Below are positions 47,534 through 58,900 of a stretch of DNA of 64,000 nt, piece by piece (the stretch's first letter is position 1; every line of letters begins with the position of its first letter). Below the pieces are notes generated by a model. It saw nothing but the letters and a program-made list of their open reading frames with translations, had not been told where the DNA came from and did no database searches. The translations under genes and the position numbers were made by a program. This stretch comes from Nepenthes gracilis (Eukaryota > Streptophyta > Magnoliopsida > Caryophyllales > Nepenthaceae): positions 3,070,467 to 3,134,466 of the forward strand of contig BSYO01000031.1 in the NCBI GenBank assembly GCA_033239525.1. Reading direction: 5' to 3'.

Positions 47534-49077
47534 ATGGCACAAGATATCCAATCGATTCGATGGTGGTTCCAGAGCCGCAGAGAGGGCGGCGATCCGCCGA
47601 ACCATTACATTGCGGTATACGAAGTTCACCTCAAAGGTGGACTTCATTTCCCTGTTCTCCCGCGAGCTCCGCTTTGATGAAGGAGTTGGCCGCCCCGCTC
47701 GCGGCTTCAGCCCAACGCCATCGGTATTTGGTTTCTTTGTGCGTCTTCGCGTTGCCATAAGAAAACCCTCGAGGCGGTCATGGTGAAGATCATGTTTCGC
47801 TTCAATCGACTCTTGAATGGATCGCCATGACCCCCGCCCGAGTTCGCCGAGATGAGCGGTGGGAACCGGATTCCACCAAAAGGTGGAAGGATAGGTTTTT
47901 CTTCCTCAAGGTGGTCGAGGACTCGGGAGCTCTCCTCCGTGTAGGGAAACGCCGCTAGCAAGTATGGCTCCGACGTTGCGACGAGGAGAGGAGGCCGCCA
48001 GGAGGTCACTTGACTTAGTACTAGCGAACACGGGCGCTTCGGCATGGGGAAGAAGAACATCTGGCTGTCCTCCGAAAAGCTGGTGGAAGCCCAGTGGACG
48101 GTGCTGGCCCGGTGATCTCCGCCATTCTTTGCTTGAAAAAGAAGAAGAAGAAGAAGCTGAGGAAAAGAGAGGGTCCTCTTGTGATTCAGGAGCCCTCCGA
48201 GTGGCCTCCCAAGAGCCCGCGGATTGAGGTCTCTGGGGATTCGCCGAGTGTTGCTGGTGAGTCTTCCTCAGAGGATGACCGCGTCATAGCCCCCGTGGTA
48301 AGGAAGGCCGCGGGCCGACTTCTCGGCCCTTTCGCGAGGCCCGAGGTCGCCGCAAAGATCTCCTTTCCGGTATCGAGGTCCGCCCCGAGGCTCTACTGCC
48401 TCTCGCGGATCATCCTTTTGATGATCCTGCGGTCTTTGGTGCCTTGGAGGAGGCGGCCTTGGGCCGAGATCGTAGAGCCTCATGAGATGGAGGCCGCCTG
48501 ATGTTAGCACGCGAGGAGATCTTTAACCTTCTTGGCGGTGAGGAGGCCGTGACCGTGGCCTTGGAGATCCCGGTCGTTACTGACATCCCGGAGGTAGCGG
48601 GGCCCCCCACCCCTGAAGGTCCTTCCTCCGAGGCCATTCTTGATGTCCCTGCGGCGCCTGCAGAGTGCCACTCGCGCCCGAGGTCCCAGAGGAGATTACC
48701 CCCATTGAGGATCCTGTCATTTCTCAGGTATTTCGCTGTCTTATTCTTCGTCTCCCTTTCTGCTGACTGTATTTAAATGGCTTTGATTCTTTTTGCAACT
48801 TCAGGATCTGATTGGTGGCCTTAGCAGGCTGGTGGGCGAAATTGCTCGGTCTCGACGGGAGGCGGAGTCCTTGAAGGCCGCCCAAGAAGAGATCCAGCAG
48901 CTTCGTACGGCTCTTGCTTCATCTGAGGAAGCCCTAAGGCTCTCAGAGGTTCGACATGGTTTCCTGACGGTACGGATCCTTCAGCTGGAGGAGACACAAA
49001 GGACCTCGGTGAAGATTGCTGAGATGGCTCTGTCTTTGGAGGCCAAGTTCGGGATGGCATCCATCTATGGCCGGTGA
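47534..49077 (+). pseudogene. Tat-3 opposite-strand extra ORF (Transposase_28-like)
   Basis: It starts MAQDIQSIRWWFQSRR and continues HYIAVYEVHLKGGLHFPV, then (after a frameshift) LQPNAIRYLVSLCVF-like and VMVKIMFRFN-like blocks, the Transposase_28-type domain. A clean 77-bp intron lies at 48728-48804: the frame reads IEDPVISQ, GTATTTCGC to GCAACTTCAG, then DLIGGLSRLVGEIARSRREA, phase 0. The last exon is a coiled coil (QEEIQQLRTALASSEEALRL) ending SIYGR. AATAAA is at 49352-49357. Small indels break the first exon. Confidence 0.78.
48728..48804 (+). other. Predicted intron in the Tat-3 extra ORF
   Basis: Donor CAG|GTATTTCGC and acceptor TTTTTGCAACTTCAG|GATC, with a T-rich interior. Removing 77 bp joins two frames in phase 0. 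Comparable introns sit at 36819-36888 (Tat-2) and 61050-61130 (Tat-4), each directly before the coiled-coil part. Confidence 0.75.
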
Positions 49078-49420
49078 TGCGGAGTCCTGCATCCACAGAT
49101 TTCCCACTCTTTGTGTTGGATCCCGAACGCTTGGCACCGTGCGCCCTCGGGATGTGTTTGGTCTTCGGGATGTGCCATTTCCCGAGTCTTTGGTGCCAAG
49201 TTCTCGGCGGGTCCTCGTTCATCGTCAACCGGAACCGAGCCGCGGGCGGGTCCTTCGTCTCTCGGGAGAGTCATCCGAGCCGCCCGCCTCGGGGGCCTGC
49301 GAGGGCTAGACTTTGTTTCTCCTTTTTGCGCCGTTGTATTGTATTTTATGGAATAAAAAGAGATCCTTGAGTTTTATCACAAGTGCCTCTTTCTCTCCCC
49401 TTTTTTTTTTAGTCAAGTTT

Positions 49421-49629
49421 TGTTATGACCTCGAGGGCCGTGCTCGGGGACCGCTTCAGTCATAATGAGTTTTTGTGATGACCTCAAGGGCCGGCCTGGG
49501 ACCGCTCGGTCGCGGCCGAAGTTTTTGTTATGACCTCAAGGGCCGGCCTCTGGGACCGCTCGGTGCACCAGGAGTTTTTGTTATGACCTCAAGGGCCTCG
49601 GCCTGGGGCCGCTTCTGTCGCGGCAGGTT
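49421..49629. repeat. Tandem array, 53-bp unit, four copies (Tat-3)
   Basis: Units start at 49421, 49474, 49526 and 49579 with TGTTATGACCTCAAGGGCC or a close variant, step 52-53 bp. It lies between AATAAA of the opposite-strand ORF (49352) and AATAAA of gag-pol (49630-49635, minus), the same slot as the arrays in Tat-1 and Tat-2. Confidence 0.87.
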
Positions 49630-49657
49630 TTTATTTTTAGAGAGATGACCCGCTTTT

Positions 49658-50650
49658 TCACCGGTAGTACTTCCTTAGGTGAGCGGCGTTGTGTCCGGGG
49701 TATCACTTGCCATCTTGGGTACGTAGCTTGTAAGCTCCTCCTCGAAGGATAGTCGAGACCAAAAACGGCCCTACCCAATTTGGTGAGAGCTTGTTTCTTC
49801 CAGCTATCTTTCCCGTGGCTTCCACGCTTCTTACTACGAGGTCCCCGACCTCGAACGGCCGCGCCTTCACCTTCTTGTTGTAATAGCGGGCCACCCGTTC
49901 TTTGTAGGTCGCTACCCTAAGTCTCGCCTGATCGCGAACTTCCTCGAGGGCATCGAGGCTTTCTCGGAGCCTTTGGTCATATCCGTTGCATCTGAAGCAC
50001 CTAACCCGGACCGGTAAGGCACACTTCTATTGGGATGGCGGCTTGACCCCGTAGCAAAGGTTGAAAAGGGTCTCTCTTCAGGGCTCGTGGCGTTGTCAGG
50101 TATGACGAGAGGACGGAGGGTAATTCATGTACCCATGAGCCCTCGATAATTCTAGCACAGTTTTTAGCAGTGTAAGATCGTGGTTTGTCACTTTCACTGT
50201 CCGTTGGCTGGCTGCGGTACGCCATCGATGTTTGCACAGGTTGATCTCGGGCTTGCGCAGCACTTAGTGAACCGCTTTCGGTGGAATCGCGTCTGTTGTC
50301 GATCATGATGCACTCGTGCACTCCAAACTCCGCACACGATGTGCAGCCGGAGGAACTCCGTCGCGTTTTTGCTCTGTTATTCGTGTGGTACCGCTTCCAC
50401 CCATTTGGTGAAGTAGTCAATTCCACGATAAGAAATTTCCCTTTGTTTGGGGAGCGAGAGGAAATGGCCCAAGGATGTCGAGCCCCCGTTGGGCGAAACG
50501 GCCGTGGGGATTCGGCGCCTCGAGTTGTGTGGGGGCGATGGCTCATGTTGCCGTGAAGTTGGCAACTCTCGCATTTGCGCGCACGAAATCCATGGCGTCA
50601 TGCCATAGTCGGCCGGCAGTATCCCCGCCTCATGAGCTTAAAGGATAGAT
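49658..50650 (-). pseudogene. Tat-3 integrase remnant
   Basis: The C-terminal part at 49703-49894 is clear on minus: ARYYNKKVKARPFEVGDLVV and NWVGPFLVSTILRGGAYKLR, ending at a stop at 49658 after KYYR. The core at 50001-50601 contains GIDYFTKWVEAVPHE and EFGVHECIMIDNRR (the second catalytic block, shifted), and ELPSVLSSYLTTPRALKRD. Frames change several times. No chromodomain. Confidence 0.78.
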
Positions 50651-53600
50651 TCTTTTCTCCAACATGGGATCCGCATATTCCGAGATGCACCTCTTGCGGG
50701 CGTATTCGGCTTTTCCGGAGTGAGACACCTCAGTAGGGGCCGAGAAGCCCCGTCGACACCCTACCGTCTGATTGTGTACCAAACCCGTCTTCTTTATCTT
50801 CTTGGCCTCGTTCGGGTTCTCGGGCGTGAGCCATCGACGTAAAACCGGTGTAGGGGAGTCATCCAGTGCTTCCGTCCGCGACTGCATCACCTCCCACTCG
50901 GGGTCTTCAATCTTTGGACCGCCAGATTTCTCGCATCCTAGCGCGTCTTGCTCAGGATCTCCGGAAGCCGCGGCTCGGGCTAGCGTGTCGGCTTTGGCGT
51001 TTTCCTCTGGCGGGATGTGGATGAACTCGATCGTCTCGAATCCCACGATCACGTCCTTGACCTTGAAAGGTACTTGGGCGGTACCGCCGTTGTTCGACGT
51101 CGAAGCTTCATGGACGATTGATGACCAACTCGGAATCACTATAGATGACGAGCTCTCGGGCCGAGCATTCCTTGGTGAGTCGGAGTCCGGCTAGTAAGGC
51201 CTCGCATCTGCGACGTTTGTGGTAGGGAATCCCAACGCCACGAGTACTTTATCTCCATTCCCTCGGGTGTGCGTAACACGATCCGCGCGCAGCCTGTCCT
51301 TAAATGGAGGAGCGCCCACGTGCAAGGTCAGCGGAGGTTCTGTCGAACTCGTCGTGGTAGTCCAGGTCCTCGCGCAAGTGGCGCAGGCTGCTGGGTCTCG
51401 TCTCGAGAAAGTCTCGCGAGCTTTGTCCCTTTAAGGCTGGTCTCGGACGGAACCTCGATGTCAAACTCCCCAACTCGATGGCCACTTGATCACCTGGCAG
51501 AGATCTCGGGTTTCGCAAAATAGCTCTCAAAGGTTGATCGGTTAGGGACTATTACCTTGCGCCTGGAAGTATGGCACGAGTTTTCTTGCGGAAGCAGACA
51601 ATGCCAATGCCACCTTCTCCGTCAAGGATACTGGGTCTCGACGCCCGCGAGAGTCTTCTTCGACGTAATACACGGCCGCTTGCCATGTCTGCTCGTACTA
51701 TCTACCGAGCTCGAGGTCTTTGCGTCGGACACGGAGAGGTACAAGTATAGCTCTTCGCCTTTGCCGAGGAGAAGCTAATAGGGGCGACTCGAGAGGTAGC
51801 CCCGAGTCCTCGGGAACTTCCTTGCGGTCATCATTCCACCGAAATCTCAGGATTTTGTTCCTCTTAGCGCTTTGAAGAATGGCGGGTGCTTCTCGGCCGA
51901 TTTTGCTAGGAAACGGAGAGGGCGCCACTCGCCCTGAAGAAGTCGGCTGGCCTCCTTCACCGTTTGTGAAGACCGCGTGTTCGGGGATCGCTTGGATCTT
52001 TTCGGGGTTTGCCTCATTCCTCGATGTGACACGATGTAGCCCAAGAATTTTTTCAGAAAACACCGAACGTGCACTTATCGGGTTGAGCTTCATTCCATGG
52101 GTTCTCGCACATGGAAGGTCTCTACCAAGTCCCTCACGTGATCATTTTGCTCATCCGGCTCTTGTGAGCATGTCGCCAACGTATACCTCCACGCTTCTTC
52201 CCATCTCGGTCTTTGAACATCTTATTCACGAGCCGTTGATAGGTTGCTCCTGCGTTTCGAGACCAAAGGGCATTACCTTATAACACTATGTCCCTTGGTC
52301 CGTCATGAATGACGTATGCTCCTCGTCCTCGGGGCTCATTTTGATTTGGTTGACCCGAGTACGCATCCATGAAGCTTAAGAGTTCATGGCCGGACGTTGA
52401 GTCCACAAGGTGGTCGATCCTCGGCAATGGGAAGTCAGTCTTTGGGCATACCTTGTTGAGGTCGGTGAAGTCCACGCACATTCTCCACTTCCCATTGCTC
52501 TTTTTCACCATGACAACGTCACAACCGGTCGGTCATCGACTTCTCGGACGAATCCGGCGTCCCAGAGTTTCTTGACCTCCTCGCGGCCACCAACTTCTCC
52601 GTGGAATAGTTTCTCCGCTTCGTCTCGACCGCTTATGCCGAGGGTCGACGCCTAATTTGTGGACGATAACCTCCGGTGAGATCCCGGCATGCATGTCGGG
52701 ACTATGCGGGACGTCCGAAGTTTTCCCGTAGAAAACCGCGCGAGTTGGTCCCTTTACCGCCTCGAGAGTGAGCTTCCTATTTGGACACATTTCTCTTGAT
52801 CCGGGATTCAACGGACTCGGACCACAGTTCTCCTTGACCGTCTTTGCCGTGTTGCCTCATCCCCGAGGTCGAGGTCTTCCGTGGGTCGTGGAAGTGTTAC
52901 TTGCTTCTGTCGGGGCCAAGTAACACATCCGTCCAGGTTGACCGGGTCTCCGAAAACCTCTCCTACCCCACACCGGGGTGGGAACTTCATCTTGAGATGT
53001 GGAATGGAGGTCACTGCGTTGAACGCGACCAAGTAAGGCCGTTCGAGTATCGCGTTATAGGCGAGGGCGGGTCCACGACAAGGAAGGTGAGGACTTTTGA
53101 TCTTTGTCCTCGGATAGGTTCCCCCGATTACCTCCAACCGGGATGATACCCCGAACGGCACTCGCTCGTTGTCCGGCCCCAGAGTGGCCCTTTAGGCGCT
53201 TTCATTTGATTCTTCTTAAGCCTAATTTGAAGAATGCATCAAGATACAAAGAAATTGCGAGAGCTTCCATTATCAACAAATACTCGTTTCATCGGTAGTC
53301 ATTTGCTTCCATCTCGAAACGAAAAGCGGTTACAAACAGGGGGGTCGGAGTGAGGAGAAGTTACATGATCTAGGTCCCTATCCGCTAAAGCGTATAACAT
53401 CGTCTTCACTTCCAAGCCCCGTCCTTGGCCTCTTCGCTGCAAGTCCACGCCCGTCTCCCAGCCTAGGCCGGCTAGAAATCATGTTCACGACCCCATGACC
53501 ACTCGGTTCTCGGGGGCTCGTCTCCACCATCCTCGGGCCTCGAGGCCTCGTCCCCGGCCTCGAAGGAAGCAACAGGTGTCCTCTCCGATGAGCTCCTCAA

Positions 53601-55023
53601 TCTCGCTGCAGGTCCCGATCCTCGTGCTATGACCCCCGCAGCGGTGGAAGTCACAATACCGATTGGTCCCCACCGCCCGGTTCTTCGATTGCTTGGGCCA
53701 CTTCAACAACTTTTCTCCTGACTGCATGAGGACGTTGGTGCGGGAGTCGTTCGGCGTGAGATGGATCGGGCCGCGGCTCTCTTTGAGAGCTCTCGCTCGG
53801 CCTTATGGTTCTTTGTCGCCCTGGGACTTTAATAGTCCCTGCATTTCCTTTTTCCCTCCGCGCGGCCTCGCCGAGGGTGCTCGCCCCTCTCGAGGCCTTT
53901 TGGCGACGTTGGCCTCTTCGGCCGCTATGTAAGCTCCGGCCACGGCCTCGGCCTCTATAAAGGTTCGGGCCTTTATGTATGAGGTCTTGAAGAAAGCACC
54001 CCCTTCGAGAGCCGAGAGGAAGGACTTCACCTCGTCGGTCGGCCTCGGGATCGCCGCTCGGCCTCTGCGGCAGAAATCGCGCCAGAATCCTCTCAAGCCC
54101 TCCCCGGGTCCTGTTTCACACGAGTAAGGTGTCGTGGCTTCTCCACTCTCGGGCTGGAGGCAACCGGGACAGGAAAGCCGCCGCTGAGTCTCCAAAATCG
54201 CGGATGGAGTCCGCGGGCATTCCGTAGAACCACATCCGTGCATCCCCCTTCAGAGTCAGAGGGAAGCACTGGCACATGGTTGTCTCGTCCAAACCCTGGA
54301 GGCTCAGGTGCTCCCTGAAATGGTTAAGGTGATCCATGGGATCACCGCTGCATAACCTGTGTTGGGCATCTTGAACTTTGGGGGGAGTCTCCTCGGCCGT
54401 AATCTCCGTGGAAAACGGAGATTGGAGTGCGTTAGCTCCTCCTCCGCCGCTCTCACGCAAAGACGTTCCATCCTCTTTTCGATCTGGCCTCCACTCGAGA
54501 TGGGGCATCCGTCCTCTCGTTCAGGTAGTGCCTTAACTCATAAGTCTCTCGAACCGCACGGCCCTCCGGGACCGTGCGGCGGGCTCTCTTGGGAGCGCAT
54601 CTCGGGGAACCGCCCTTGATCGTTGTGGTCGCGGCGGTGGGCTGGGCCTCCGAATGGCGTCTCTCGGGGCTTTCTCCTTGAACCCGAGGACGGGTTGTCC
54701 TCGACCCTTCGTGGCGCTCCGCTGCCGGGAAGCCACCCGGGTCCTCGGGTGTTCCGCCGACTAGGAGGTCTTTCGCGGCGATTGCCTCCTTCGTTCCCGA
54801 CCTCACGGCGCCTCGGCAGGAGGCCCGGTCAGAGCCGCCCGCTTGCCGGGTCGATTTTTGGAGCAGAGGGTCACGAAGGCTCGTGGACATGCCGACCCAC
54901 AGGCGGCCAAGCCCTCACCACTAGATCGGGATGATCCTCAACCCCAAGACAGGGTTAGCGCCACCGCCCGCGAGGCCGCTTCTCGGGCCGGGGCTGCGCT
55001 CGCGGCGCTCTTGTGTTCACCAT
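49658..55023 (-). pseudogene. Tat-3 broken gag-pol polyprotein
   Basis: The gag start on minus is at 55023 (MVNTRAPRAQPRPEKRPRG). The gag core is at about 54116-54400 (MDHLNHFREHLSLQGLD, FPLTLKGDARMWFYGMP). Protease is at about 52808-53300 ([20 protein letters not shown]). RT is at about 51850-52800 (KWRMCVDFTDLNKVCPKTDF), where the YVDD-type box reads YVGD. RNase H parts are at about 50900-51850, integrase at 49658 to about 50650. Many breaks are 1-5 base gaps in otherwise well conserved protein. Confidence 0.85.
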
Positions 55024-55100
55024 TGAGAGATTCAAGCTTAGATTGTTGGGTACTTGTGGAAAGTGTGAAAAGCAGACGACCGTCGCACGTGACAAGCCAA

Positions 55101-55871
55101 TGTTGCGTCCGGTTAACTCGCCGTATGCGTTAAATCGAGCGAGCGGATTTGTAAAGACGCTTGACGGACGAGTTGGAGCAACACAAAGTGAGTGGAAGTT
55201 GAGTGAAGAGAAAAGCACGGGGCGGTGGATGAACACTTGATTTACGTGGAAAATCCTCAACTGCGAAGGGTGAAAACTACGCGGTGGTGGACGAGTAGTC
55301 GAGAAATTTCACTATGATGAAGAGAAAATACAACGATGAATGCCACGGGAAGCTTTTACGCCCTCGTGGATGTTACAACGCAAGAAATATAACTTCCCTC
55401 TTTTCACTCTTCTCTGAAGGGTTTTTGCTAGAGTCTGGTTAGGAGGATCCGGATAAAATGTCCTTCTTCATTCTTGAAGTTGGGTATTTATAGAGAACGT
55501 GATACCGTAAGAGGAAGACGACACGTGGCGCGGCACGCCGAGTTTGCTGCCACCATCGCCACCATGTGGATGCGGGTGACATGGGGGATACTCGCATGGT
55601 CAGAGATATGGCGGGAGGCGCACGGCTGCAGTGTACGGTGTGTCGAGCCGTTGGTTGCTCGTGATGATGCGAGCTGGTAGCATTCTGGTTATTTTGGTCT
55701 TTTCGGTGGTCCCTGGTCCCAAATGGGTCTCGGCGTCCGCCCCGGCGCTAAGCGCCTAAACGAGCACCCGTTTGAATTTGGTCGGGTTTATGGGCCTTTT
55801 GGGCCAGCCTTTTTATGCGACTTTTTGGGCCTGCGTCCGCGATTTTGGGCCTAGGGTTCCAAAACCCATCA
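55101..55871 (-). repeat. 5' LTR of Tat-3
   Basis: On the plus strand it runs TGTTGCGTCCGGTTAAC to AAAACCCATCA (771 bp). The sequence read on minus after its end, TTGGCTTGTCACGTGCGACG, is unlike the PBS of the other Tat elements; the tRNA used was not identified. Confidence 0.9.
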
Positions 55872-55876
55872 CAAAC

Positions 55877-57020
55877 AAATAAATTATTTTCCAATTATTT
55901 TTTTTGCATTTCTTACACATTTTTCTCAAACCAAACAAACCACAAGAAAAGTAGGCATTTAAGCTGTAATTCTCCATTTTGATCAAACAACAACTGCATT
56001 TTCGGGGGCTATTAGAGTCCTCCATCTTCACCGTTAAATTCTTATTCAATGGCACAAATTTTAAAATATAAGAAAATTATATATAATGATTTTTACATAT
56101 ATTTTATAATATTAAAATTCATTAAATATTTAACTAATAATAAAATAACCATTTAAATAATTTTTTTAAAGTTTTAAATCTGATCCATTGAATTTTTATA
56201 ATCCAACGGAAAGCAGTAAGCCTTGAAGGCAGTATCCTCTATGCCGATTCTTAAAAGCTTTTTCATATTTTTAACGGTGAATATTTTATCTTGACAATTC
56301 AGACGACTAGAATTATAACAAGTCCGATACATTTTAATGTCTTGTGATAATCTAATTCGTCCAAACTCTCACGTTGAAATCGTCACCGTTGAAAATACGA
56401 GAAATGACAAAAAAAAAATTGATAAAAAAAAACCCGGTTTGGAGGGGACTAACCTTGTGAATGTAGGAAATGTTACTTTTACCGGGGCCAGCAACAATGA
56501 TTCCACCCTGCTGCCTGAGAGAGCAAACGGCAGAATGAACAACGATTTAAATCTAAAAAATAAAAAAACAAAAAATAACAATAGAATAATTAAAAATTAA
56601 AAAAAAGGCATTTAAATTTCTTTATTTGGATATTGATGGAAATTCATACGAGAAAGAAAATTAATTTCTGATAAGAGTATTTTTTATTTAATTATTAAAT
56701 AAAAATAATAAGAAAGATGTCATGGATACTTAATAATATGTTTTTTTCTTATAATTTTTATTGTAAAATAAAATAAAATAAAATAAAATAAAATATTTTC
56801 TTCTATTGTGCTGTATTTTAAAATTTATTGAAACAAAACAGGCCCTAAGCAATTTGTGAATATCATTAAGTACCCAATAGATTGCACCTGAAATTTGAAA
56901 TTAATTCGAATTACAAACTAATTACAATTTTATTGTTTGGCTCCTAATTTCATAGAATTGAAAAATAATACGGAATGAGCCTTTATATTTTTAGAGGTGG
57001 AATAAAAAAATTATAATTCT
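55877..57020. other. AT-rich intronic or flanking DNA around the host exon
   Basis: Apart from the exon at 56454-56514, this is AT-rich host DNA with a (TAAAA)n run at about 56764-56793. A minus-strand patch at about 56195-56240 reads IEDTAFKAYC, which resembles the IEDIxKACC end of the peroxiredoxin-like family, but no clean acceptor is seen and I do not call it an exon. Confidence 0.5.
56454..56514 (-). CDS. Exon of a peroxiredoxin-like-2 (AhpC/TSA) gene
   Basis: A 61-bp exon on minus between CTCTCAG and GTTAGTC splice sites. It codes QQGGIIVAGPGKSNISYIHK after one base that completes a Trp codon begun in the exon at 62325-62416. The GG(I/V)xVxGxGK and following His-Lys pattern is that of the C-terminal half of the AhpC/TSA_2 (peroxiredoxin-like 2, FAM213) family of thioredoxin-fold proteins, presumed redox enzymes. 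The last coding exon should lie at lower coordinates but was not found with confidence. The intron upstream is 5.8 kb long and contains Tat-4. Confidence 0.7.
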
Positions 57021-57716
57021 TAATGTGTCCCTAGGACCAGGAATAGAGTACGAATTAGGGAGTCTGGTATTTCCTCAGTTGATCCGAATGGTGACGGGTC
57101 AAGTCTTCGTAACTTAAATCCATATCCTATACGCTACAACAAAATGAATCAGAGGTAAGAAGTATATGGGACTCGGTCCCGAATATATCCTCTAACGCTC
57201 AAATCAGTAATCTTTCTTATTAGAAGGAAAGATTAGAAAATAAGTACTGAAAATGAAAAGAGGATGTGGATGAGTGTAAATTAGAAGGACTTTGTTTCAC
57301 TTGATGCACATGTATGTTTGAGTGTCTTTTTTCTCTTTTTTTCCTTTTCTCTCCCCTTCAATTTGGGAGGATTGATATTTATAGCTAAGATCTTTGTCCA
57401 TACGTTGAACCGTTTTAAGACAGTTGTTGGGACATGTTATTTTTTAGTATATAACCGTCGTTTCAATTTAATGAAAAACTATTCTGACTATTAATGGTAT
57501 GACCGTTCCGACTGTTTTCGAATTGGGCCATTTACTGGCTCGTCATTATCCCTTAGTTCTTTCGTAACCAACTTGAATTGAGCATTTTAGTTCATGCTTC
57601 AGAGAACCGTTGCTTAGTTGTCCTTATCTGTCTCTTGCTTCGACGTTTAGGCCACTAGGATCTGGGCCTCAAATCATATCTATATTAGGCCGGTCTGTCT
57701 TGGGTCGTATCCAATA
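57021..57716 (-). repeat. 3' LTR of Tat-4
   Basis: On the plus strand it starts TAATGTGTCCCTAGGACC and ends GTCGTATCCAATA. The inverted U5 box is at 57177-57207. The polypurine tract beyond it reads, on minus, GCATGAGGCTAG. The part 57375-57716 matches 61487-61825 (TTTTTAGTATATAACCGTC, GGCCGGTCTGTCTTG). Confidence 0.85.
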
Positions 57717-58900
57717 CTAGCCTCATGCTCGGAGACTTGAATTCAAACTCCAAATATGTTACCGATAGGAAACCGGCTAAAATACTATCAATGTGCATCT
57801 CTGTTGCGGATTCTTTACCTTTAATAACTGTGATTTGACATCTCAATATGCTTCGAGTCCTTAACCAGTTGGGCCTCTACCTCGACTATAAATTGAGGGT
57901 TATTCTTCTTATATTATCCCAGGGTGTTCCATCTCGTACTCAGCTGAGTGCCTATTCTTAGAAAATATGGTATATTTGCAATTACAAGTAGTCAATGTTG
58001 AAGCCAGTTGAGGATTTCTTTCAGGTTTCAAAACGAAAGACCAAGGAGACATTTAAGACTATCTTGGTTACTCTCTTTTATAGAAAAAACCATCTTGATT
58101 TTTCTCTTCTATATTTGTTCCCAAAGCCAAGCTTTCATGTTATAAAAGGCCCTCAACCTTACGATCCCCCTTGAAGTGATTCAGGTGAATGTCGCAAGCC
58201 TGGGCGAACGATTTTTCTTTCTTTCTCCTCCATCTGCAATGCCTTTGAAGTTTGTGGAGATGAGTTTTTTTTTTTATCTAGGTCGCTGTCCTATGTCTTT
58301 CTCCATTTCACCCGAGTTGTACTTTTACTGTTTTAAACTTGTACATTATAAATTATTTAATGAATAGAATTATTCGAATAATGATTTGTTTTCTTTGCAT
58401 GACTTCAATATGTTTGCAATTTCTGAGTTGTCATTCCCAAGCTGAGTATTTGCTCATGTGCTTGAATGTTATTTTTCTTTCCTTAATTTTTAACAATCTG
58501 ACAATTCAAACTTTCTAATAACTCAAATTTCTGATAATTCAGTATATAGTAATTTAATTTAAATGAATTCGAAACTATTTGAGAAATGAATGAGCCGATC
58601 TTAATTGAAATCCAACCATCTAATCAAAATTAATTTACAGAACCACTGGTTGAAAGCCTATGACCTTGAGTTACATCATGTCAGATCATCATTACTGGTG
58701 CAACAAAATAGATGTGTTGTAGTGTCTCTCTGTGTTGACACGTGTCTCAATCATTATAACAATGTGCCTCTTGGGTATTTTTAGACAGTGTCATTTTGGA
58801 TTGAAGTCTGTCTATAAATTCTAGTGCTCTTTCATCTTTACATTTCTTCGCATTCCATTTATTAGTCCCAAATCTACCTTCTGTTTCTTCTAGTTTTCTT
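57717..58900. other. Tat-4 spacer between 3' LTR and extra ORF
   Basis: No gene. It corresponds to the segment that carries the 60-bp array in Tat-2, but no array is seen here. The patch 58160-58370 resembles the 3' tail of an extra-ORF transcript. The ORF at 58176-58367 has no recognisable domain. Confidence 0.5.

Larger units (their letters stand above)
46318..55871 (-). mobile_element. Tat-3: full-length Tat element
   Basis: LTRs at 46318-47059 and 55101-55871 are flanked by CAAAG (46313-46317) and CAAAC (55872-55876), a one-mismatch target duplication. The internal order on minus is gag, protease, RT, RNase H, integrase, 53-bp array, opposite-strand extra ORF, polypurine tract (GCTCGTGATGGG context, with CATGGGGGCTC). 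It is much more GC-rich than its surroundings. Coding blocks are conserved but cut by many small indels. It lies only 144 bp from Tat-2, in the same orientation. Confidence 0.9.

Noticed and set aside
47964..49370. Several overlapping plus and minus ORFs over the Tat-3 extra ORF
   Set aside because: GC-rich DNA leaves many frames open; only the frames carrying the domain and the coiled coil, joined by the intron, make sense together.
56195..56240. Candidate last exon of the peroxiredoxin-like gene (IEDTAFKAYC)
   Set aside because: It resembles the family C-terminus, but no acceptor in phase with the preceding exon and no DKEAGDD-type stretch is present; left open.
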